Origin: Flavobacterium sp. UBA7665
GTDB lineage: Bacteria > Bacteroidota > Bacteroidia > Flavobacteriales > Flavobacteriaceae
Assembly: GCA_002483285.1 (NCBI GenBank)
Contig: DLHP01000008.1
Span: forward strand, 75,901-139,900
Reading direction: 5' to 3'
DNA: 64,000 nucleotides
The position numbers and the translations under genes were made by a program. The notes under the pieces are model-generated. The model searched no databases. It was not told the origin of the DNA and saw only the letters and a list, made by a program, of their open reading frames with translations. Positions 60,027 through 64,000 of this stretch are shown piece by piece (the first letter of the stretch is position 1; each line of letters starts with the position of its first letter).

Positions 60027-60736
60027 TCTTATTTGTAAAATTGCTGCTGGCCCATTTGCTGGGCGATTTTGTATTACAGCCCAATTCGTGGGTTGGCGAC
60101 AAGGAGGACAAAAAAGGAAAAAGTATTTACCTCTACAAGCACATTGCCATCCATGGGCTTTTGGTCTTTTTAATCGTCGCACAACTCGATTTTTGGTGGT
60201 GTGCATTGATGTTGGCCGCCTTACACGGCGCCATTGACGCACTCAAGTTATATTTGCAAAATCCAAAGACCAAACGCATTTGGTTTATCCTGGATCAGCT
60301 TATGCATTTGGCGGTCATTGGCGGGATTTGCCTGCTGTGGCGTCGGGTAGATTTTACAAAATATGAAATAGACAACCGCTTTTGGATTTACGCAACTGCG
60401 GTTTTGTTGCTTACCACGCCGGCTTCTATCGTAATTAAAAATGTAATCTCGATCTGGACACCCGATGAAAACGGGGCCAAGGAGGCAGATTTGCAAAACG
60501 CCGGCAAATACATCGGTATCCTCGAAAGACTGTTTGTATTCTTCTTTGTAGCCACGGGAAATCTTACCTCTATTGGTTTTCTGATGGCGGCCAAATCGAT
60601 TTTCCGTTTTGGCGACCTCACGCAATCCAAAGATCGCAAGCTAACCGAATACGTACTGATTGGTACCTTAATTAGTTTCGGGACAGCAATCGCCACGGGT
60701 TTTTTGGTCAAATACGCCTTAACGCTTCTGCTCTAG
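60023..60736 (+). CDS. DUF3307 membrane protein
   Basis: A 237-residue integral membrane protein. It opens with LLLAHLLGDFVLQPNSWVGDKE and continues HGLLVFLIVAQLDFWWCALMLAALHGAIDALKLYL, which are signatures of DUF3307. Five or six hydrophobic segments are visible. It is translationally coupled to SatD, and this pairing recurs in Bacteroidota, so the two probably act together. The 3' end overlaps the convergent pyrD by 18 bases. Confidence 0.88.
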   Translation: MILFVKLLLAHLLGDFVLQPNSWVGDKEDKKGKSIYLYKHIAIHGLLVFLIVAQLDFWWCALMLAALHGAIDALKLYLQNPKTKRIWFILDQLMHLAVIGGICLLWRRVDFTKYEIDNRFWIYATAVLLLTTPASIVIKNVISIWTPDENGAKEADLQNAGKYIGILERLFVFFFVATGNLTSIGFLMAAKSIFRFGDLTQSKDRKLTEYVLIGTLISFGTAIATGFLVKYALTLLL

Positions 60737-61741
60737 GATCGCCTTATTAATCGCTTTGATCAAAGCCGGCCCTTCATAAATAAATCCGGTGTAGAGTTGT
60801 ACAAGGCTTGCTCCAGCCTGGAGTTTTTCGATCGCATCTTGGGCGGTATGGATGCCTCCTACCCCAATAATCGGGAACGCTTTGTTGCTTTTCTCAGACA
60901 GGAAACGGATTACCTCAGTGGCGCGTTGGGTTAATGGTTTGCCCGATAATCCGCCCGCTTCGCTTTGGTGCTCAGATTGCAAACCTTCACGCGACAGTGT
61001 TGTATTGGTTGCGATGACACCCGCAATTTTTGTGATTTTGACAATGTCGATAATATCCAACAATTGATCGTTGGTCAAATCGGGGGCAATTTTGAGCAGG
61101 ATCGGCTTGGGTTTTGGTTTGGTGTTGTTCTTGTCCTGAAGGATTTGCAGCAGCTGCGTGAGTGGTTCCTTATCCTGCAAAGCCCTTAGGTTTGGGGTGT
61201 TGGGCGAACTCACATTGACCACAAAATAATCGACCACATCGTATAAAGCGTCGAAGCAAATTTCGTAATCGGAAGCCGCTTGTTCATTGGGCGTATTTTT
61301 ATTTTTGCCGATGTTGCCTCCAATCAATACGTTTTTGTTTGGCCTGAGTCGATCGGCCGCAGCCTGCACACCGCCATTGTTAAAACCCATACGGTTAATA
61401 ATCGCCGAATCGGCTCGCAGCCTGAACAAACGCTTCTTTGGATTGCCTTCCTGCGGTTTGGGCGTCAAGGTCCCGATTTCTATAAACCCGAATCCAAATT
61501 GGGCGAGTTCGTTGTAAAGCTTGGCATCCTTGTCAAATCCTGCTGCAAGTCCTACCGGATTTTTGAATTTGAGCCCGAAAACTTCGGTTTCCAACCGTTT
61601 GTCCTCTACGGTATAAATCATTTGGACTACCCGTGAAAAACCCTGAATTCGGGATAGGAAACGAATGCAGGAAAAAGTGAAGTGGTGTACTTTTTCGGGG
61701 TCGAACCAAAAAAGCAGCGGGCGGATAAGCAGTTTGTACAT
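60719..61741 (-). CDS. pyrD: Quinone-dependent dihydroorotate dehydrogenase
   Basis: A class 2 enzyme that oxidises dihydroorotate and passes electrons to membrane quinones. The 340-residue protein starts at the ATG at 61741 (MYKLLIRPLLFWFDPEKVHHFTF, an amphipathic N-terminal membrane-binding helix). FMN and substrate residues are in NPVGLAAGFDKD, VNVSSPNTPNLR with the catalytic Ser of class 2, and GVGGIHTAQDAIEKL. A TAATTTTG box lies 18 bases upstream. Confidence 0.96.
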   Translation of the reverse strand: MYKLLIRPLLFWFDPEKVHHFTFSCIRFLSRIQGFSRVVQMIYTVEDKRLETEVFGLKFKNPVGLAAGFDKDAKLYNELAQFGFGFIEIGTLTPKPQEGNPKKRLFRLRADSAIINRMGFNNGGVQAAADRLRPNKNVLIGGNIGKNKNTPNEQAASDYEICFDALYDVVDYFVVNVSSPNTPNLRALQDKEPLTQLLQILQDKNNTKPKPKPILLKIAPDLTNDQLLDIIDIVKITKIAGVIATNTTLSREGLQSEHQSEAGGLSGKPLTQRATEVIRFLSEKSNKAFPIIGVGGIHTAQDAIEKLQAGASLVQLYTGFIYEGPALIKAINKAILEQKR

Positions 61742-61759
61742 GTTGGTGTTGTTGTGCTG

Positions 61760-61767
61760 CAAAATTA
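61760..61767 (-). promoter_or_regulatory. -7 promoter element for pyrD
   Basis: TAATTTTG on the minus strand, exact TAnnTTTG, 18 bases before the ATG at 61741. Confidence 0.5.
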
Positions 61768-61836
61768 AAAATTAGTGAACAGTATCGCCGTTTTGTTTCC
61801 TGTTTTTTTTATCTTTCGTCTTTAAATTTACACGCC

Positions 61837-62880
61837 ATGAAATGGGAAACCAAAATTATACGCCACAACGGTATGAAGCGGATTGCTGTAATATTTGCCT
61901 ACAATGAAGTGCTGGACCAGGAGGTGCGGCAGATTAACGATGCGCGTTGGAGCAGTAGTAAGCTTTGCTGGCACATTCCTTTTACACAAGAGAACATTGA
62001 CTTATTGGGGATAGACCTAGTCCAACAGCGATTGCCAAACAGCGAAGGGATGCTGGCCGTGGAGCGTTTTTCGCGTTGGATGCATTCTAAACGCTACAGC
62101 ACCAATACCATCAAGACCTACACTGATTCGTTGAAGTCTTTCCTGAGTCATTTCAATGAGAAACCTTTTAGCGAAATTAGCAACGAAGACGTTATTTCGT
62201 ATAATAATGACTACATTCTTGCCAATGACCTATCGCCTTCTTTCCAAAACCAAATTGTCAGTGCCATCAAGCTTTTCTTCAGCGCCTGCCAAGATACGAG
62301 CATTGAGATTGATAAAATACACCGCCCCAAACGCTTTAAACTGCTTCCCAATGTTTTGAGCAAACAAGAAGTCAAGCGCATTTTGAACGCGCATGGCAAC
62401 ATCAAACATCGCGCGATGCTAAGCCTCATATACAGTTGCGGACTGAGAAGCAGCGAGCTTTTGTCACTTACGCCACAGGACATCGATTCTCAAAGAAATC
62501 TGGTGTTCATTCGCCAAGCCAAAGGCCACAAAGACCGGATTGTTCCGTTGAGCCCCAAAATCCTCGAACTACTCAGGGAATATTACCAATTTTATAAACC
62601 TAAAAAATACCTTTTTGAAGGGAATGGCGACGGCAAACAATACGACGCACGAAGCTTGCAGTTTGTAATAAAGTTTGCGGCCAATAAGGCGGGTATTGGT
62701 AAACCGGTGACCCTACACTGGCTCCGGCACAGCTACGCCACGCATTTGCTTGAAAGCGGAACAGATTTGCGCTACATTCAAGAACTACTTGGCCACAACA
62801 GTAGCAAAACCACCGAAATATACACCCACGTAAGCACCAAAAATCTCCAGCAAATTAGAAGCCCGTTTGATGATTTATGA
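61837..62880 (+). CDS. Tyrosine recombinase (cassette-array integrase)
   Basis: A 347-residue tyrosine recombinase with a complete catalytic set: Arg204 (CGLRSSEL), Lys229 (AKGHKDR), His294 and Arg297 (HWLRHSYATH), His320 (LLGHNSS) and nucleophile Tyr329 (IYTHV). An N-terminal SAM-like core-binding domain spans about 72-165. Before it are 70 extra residues with RWSSSKLCWHIPFT, not present in XerC/D or IntI. The IntI-specific insertion between the catalytic Lys and the HxxR box is absent, but the protein ends RSPFDDL, reminiscent of IntI. It points the same way as the downstream cassettes. It is AT-neutral compared with its neighbours, unlike the cassettes. Confidence 0.93.
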   Translation: MKWETKIIRHNGMKRIAVIFAYNEVLDQEVRQINDARWSSSKLCWHIPFTQENIDLLGIDLVQQRLPNSEGMLAVERFSRWMHSKRYSTNTIKTYTDSLKSFLSHFNEKPFSEISNEDVISYNNDYILANDLSPSFQNQIVSAIKLFFSACQDTSIEIDKIHRPKRFKLLPNVLSKQEVKRILNAHGNIKHRAMLSLIYSCGLRSSELLSLTPQDIDSQRNLVFIRQAKGHKDRIVPLSPKILELLREYYQFYKPKKYLFEGNGDGKQYDARSLQFVIKFAANKAGIGKPVTLHWLRHSYATHLLESGTDLRYIQELLGHNSSKTTEIYTHVSTKNLQQIRSPFDDL

Positions 62881-62984
62881 CAACAAAATCATATATTTGG
62901 TAGCAGTTGCATATTCCGACTTAATTTCGCATGTCTGTTTGTTTTTTGGGGCGATGGGGAAATTTTGGTTCGGGTATATGTGAG
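62881..62984 (+). other. Candidate primary insertion site (attI-like)
   Basis: A 104-base noncoding stretch between the integrase stop and the first GTTAT core (62984-62992). It shows no obvious long palindrome and little similarity to the two cassette-end sites, as expected of attI. It includes a TATATTTG -7 box at 62892. Confidence 0.45.
62892..62899 (+). promoter_or_regulatory. Candidate cassette promoter (-7 box)
   Basis: TATATTTG, an exact TAnnTTTG match, 12 bases after the integrase stop codon, with TTTG 22 bases upstream inside the integrase end. It points into the cassettes and is the only exact -7 box between the integrase and the first cassette gene. It would play the role of Pc. 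Confidence 0.5.
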
Positions 62985-63013
62985 TTATGAGCAAACAATA
63001 ACAAAAATGAATA

Positions 63014-63223
63014 GTGACAACAACTAAACTTTTAATAACTGGAATTATTTCACTAGCAATCAGTTTATACGTTTATAAAGGTGGAGAAAAACGAGAGAAT
63101 CTTGAAACTCATGAATTCGATGGACGAGCGAAATTAAATAGTAAGATTGCGGCCATTGGAGTTTGTGCATTTATCTTTGGCGCGTTTTGTATCATTGCAT
63201 TTATTAATCGATTAATTAGCTAG
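63014..63223 (+). CDS. Small membrane protein of cassette 1
   Basis: A 69-residue protein with two hydrophobic helices (about 5-20 and 44-65) around a charged loop (KGGEKRENLETHEFDGRAK). The start is the GTG at 63014; the ATG at 63007 is in another frame that closes after six codons. The gene is AT-rich, unlike the chromosome around it, and is the only gene of cassette 1. I do not recognise the family. Small membrane proteins are common cassette cargo. Confidence 0.65.
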   Translation: MTTTKLLITGIISLAISLYVYKGGEKRENLETHEFDGRAKLNSKIAAIGVCAFIFGAFCIIAFINRLIS

Positions 63224-63234
63224 TGAATTTTGTC

Positions 63235-63372
63235 AGCTCATAACAGCGCACAAGCGATCATTGCTGGTTTTCAGTAGCTTCAGCTCTATTTTCACGAATA
63301 AATTCTATCTTAGCGGAAACAACTCAGTTCGCTGGCTTCGCAACGTCGCCTGTGCGCGGGACGTTATAAGCC
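63235..63372. repeat. attC-like recombination site 1 (138 bp)
   Basis: The outer arms are AGCTCATAAC (63235-63244) and GTTATAAGCC (63363-63372), complementary at 8 of 10 positions. The inner arms are GCGCACAAGCG (63246-63256) and CGCCTGTGCGC (63347-63357), complementary at 10 of 11. The left spacer is 1 base and the right spacer is 5 bases, an asymmetry like the extrahelical bases of attC. Conserved blocks lie at 63260 (ATTGCTG), 63288 (ATTTTCA) and 63311 (TAGCGGA). Confidence 0.75.
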
Positions 63373-63377
63373 ATTTT

Positions 63378-63920
63378 ATGAAAGCACTTGAAATAGATTT
63401 GATATTTCGTAAATCAGACTTTGAAGAACTATTTTTCAGAAATGGAAATGAAAAACTATTTTTTTCGCCAACTGCAAAAAATCAAACACATGTTTCTATT
63501 ATTGCAGGAATAATATTTTTTCTCTCTGTCTTAAATTTTATAATTTTTCATAACTCACAAGAGCTCGTTTTATTCTTTTTTGTTCTTTGGTGTGTGAGTT
63601 TAATTCCACTTGGAGAAAAAATTTATGCAATTCTGAAATGGAGAAAATCGATAAAAGTCTTCTTAGAAAAAACAGCGAAATATAAAGTCAATAAAATCAT
63701 ACTAACTGAGAATACATTTTCAATAATTCAAGATGACGAAGAAATAATTCAAAAATGGTCAGATTTCAAAAAGGTCGAGATAAATCTAGAATTCGTCAGA
63801 TTGTATTCTGATATACATTACTTATTTCCAAGCAAATCAATGACTTCGGAAGAATTTAATTTATTTAAAGAAAAAGTTAGTGAGGAAATAAAAACGGCTT
63901 ATAACAGCCGCCATGACTAA
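63378..63920 (+). CDS. YcxB-like membrane protein of cassette 2
   Basis: A 180-residue protein starting at the ATG at 63378, only 6 bases after the core of site 1. Two hydrophobic segments (about 40-57 and 61-78, IIAGIIFFLSVLNFIIFH) are followed by a soluble part (IILTENTFSIIQDDEEIIQKWSDFKKVEI) that resembles YcxB-like domains. The last eight codons (TAYNSRHD) lie inside the left arms of site 2, a layout common for integron cassettes. The gene is AT-rich compared with the chromosome. Confidence 0.72.
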   Translation: MKALEIDLIFRKSDFEELFFRNGNEKLFFSPTAKNQTHVSIIAGIIFFLSVLNFIIFHNSQELVLFFFVLWCVSLIPLGEKIYAILKWRKSIKVFLEKTAKYKVNKIILTENTFSIIQDDEEIIQKWSDFKKVEINLEFVRLYSDIHYLFPSKSMTSEEFNLFKEKVSEEIKTAYNSRHD

Positions 63921-64000
63921 TTGCTGTATTCGTGTCGCCGGAAACTCCATTTTCATTAACTTCGTTCACACTAGCGGAGAATACTCTGCTATCTTGGCCG
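63896..64000. repeat. attC-like recombination site 2, truncated by window
   Basis: It starts with GGCTTATAAC (63896-63905), the exact reverse complement of GTTATAAGCC at the start of its cassette. ATTTTCA at 63949 and TAGCGGA at 63972 lie 44 and 67 bases after the core AAC, the same distances as in site 1, and ATTGCTG is at 15 against 16. If the spacing holds, its right core (GTTAT) should be near base 64024. Confidence 0.7.

Larger units (their letters stand above)
62881..64000 (+). mobile_element. Integron-like gene-cassette array (extends beyond window)
   Basis: After the integrase come a 104-base spacer, a cassette from the core GTTATGAGC at 62984 to the site ending at 63372, and a second cassette from GTTATAAGCC at 63363 into a site cut by the window edge. 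Each cassette carries one AT-rich gene in the same orientation. Each cassette's first bases are the exact reverse complement of the first arm of its own terminal site, as expected for insertion of circular cassettes. The array is likely to continue to the right. Confidence 0.7.

Noticed and set aside
61837..62880. Classical integron integrase IntI
   Set aside because: The IntI-specific block between the catalytic Lys and the HxxR box is absent and there is an extra N-terminal domain, so I call it only a tyrosine recombinase associated with cassettes.
61837..62880. Prophage or ICE integrase
   Set aside because: No phage, relaxase or conjugation genes follow, no tRNA is adjacent, and the downstream units fit cassettes better; the right side beyond the window could still change this.

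Overview
The window looks like about 64 kb of a Flavobacterium-type (Bacteroidota, Flavobacteriaceae) chromosome. The evidence is the gene content (DUF349, DUF5606, 2TM-domain proteins, SusC-like receptors with carboxypeptidase-like regulatory domains, LytTR/LytS pair, EttA, GTP-independent housekeeping set). The promoters agree: an exact Bacteroidota -7 element (TAnnTTTG) lies 8-50 nt upstream of many starts, and Shine-Dalgarno sites are generally not evident. I saw no rRNA, tRNA or CRISPR array. The species cannot be fixed from the sequence alone.

Layout. 1-8.3 kb is housekeeping: a DUF349 protein cut by the left edge, mazG, DUF5606, def, a FUSC membrane protein, ruvX, a methyltransferase, a small exported protein and dapD. 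8.3-22.8 kb is a surface-polysaccharide locus: a GT9-GT2 fusion protein on the plus strand faces a minus-strand operon of about 12 kb with two copies of an unclassified GT-A-like family, GT2 and GT4 enzymes, gmd/fcl for GDP-fucose, a second GMD-like SDR, an MBOAT acyltransferase flanked by two SGNH-like partners, and an InaA/Kdo-kinase-like protein. 22.9-26.1 kb holds tsaC, a CCA-adding enzyme and ctaA. 26.2-30.5 kb is a LytTR/LytS two-component system with four 2TM modules (one fused to the kinase) and two exported proteins. 30.7-39.3 kb holds a TonB receptor, an exported YciI-like protein, corA, histidine-utilisation genes hutI and hutG, and a DEAD-box helicase. 39.3-61.7 kb is mixed housekeeping: hybrid kinase, ettA, holA, OmpA lipoprotein, YciO, UvrD-type helicase, guaB, HMG-CoA lyase-like, a SatD-DUF3307 pair and pyrD.

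The most unusual part is the right end (61.8-64.0 kb). A tyrosine recombinase with all six catalytic residues is followed in the same orientation by what reads as an integron-like gene-cassette array. Two AT-rich single-gene units each begin with a GTTAT-type core and end with the exact reverse complement of their own first bases. The two intervening sites (the second truncated by the window) have long imperfect palindromes with conserved internal blocks at identical spacing. This reciprocal complementarity is the hallmark of cassettes inserted as circles through attC sites. The recombinase, however, lacks the IntI-specific insertion and has an extra N-terminal domain. A perfect -7 box sits just after the integrase gene and points into the array. 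I regard this as the best candidate for an undescribed or little-described system in the window.

Smaller oddities include a hairpin leader shared by dapD and an unrelated gene, an operator-like palindrome cluster upstream of satD, terminators built into the coding ends of genes, and several families of short intergenic repeats.
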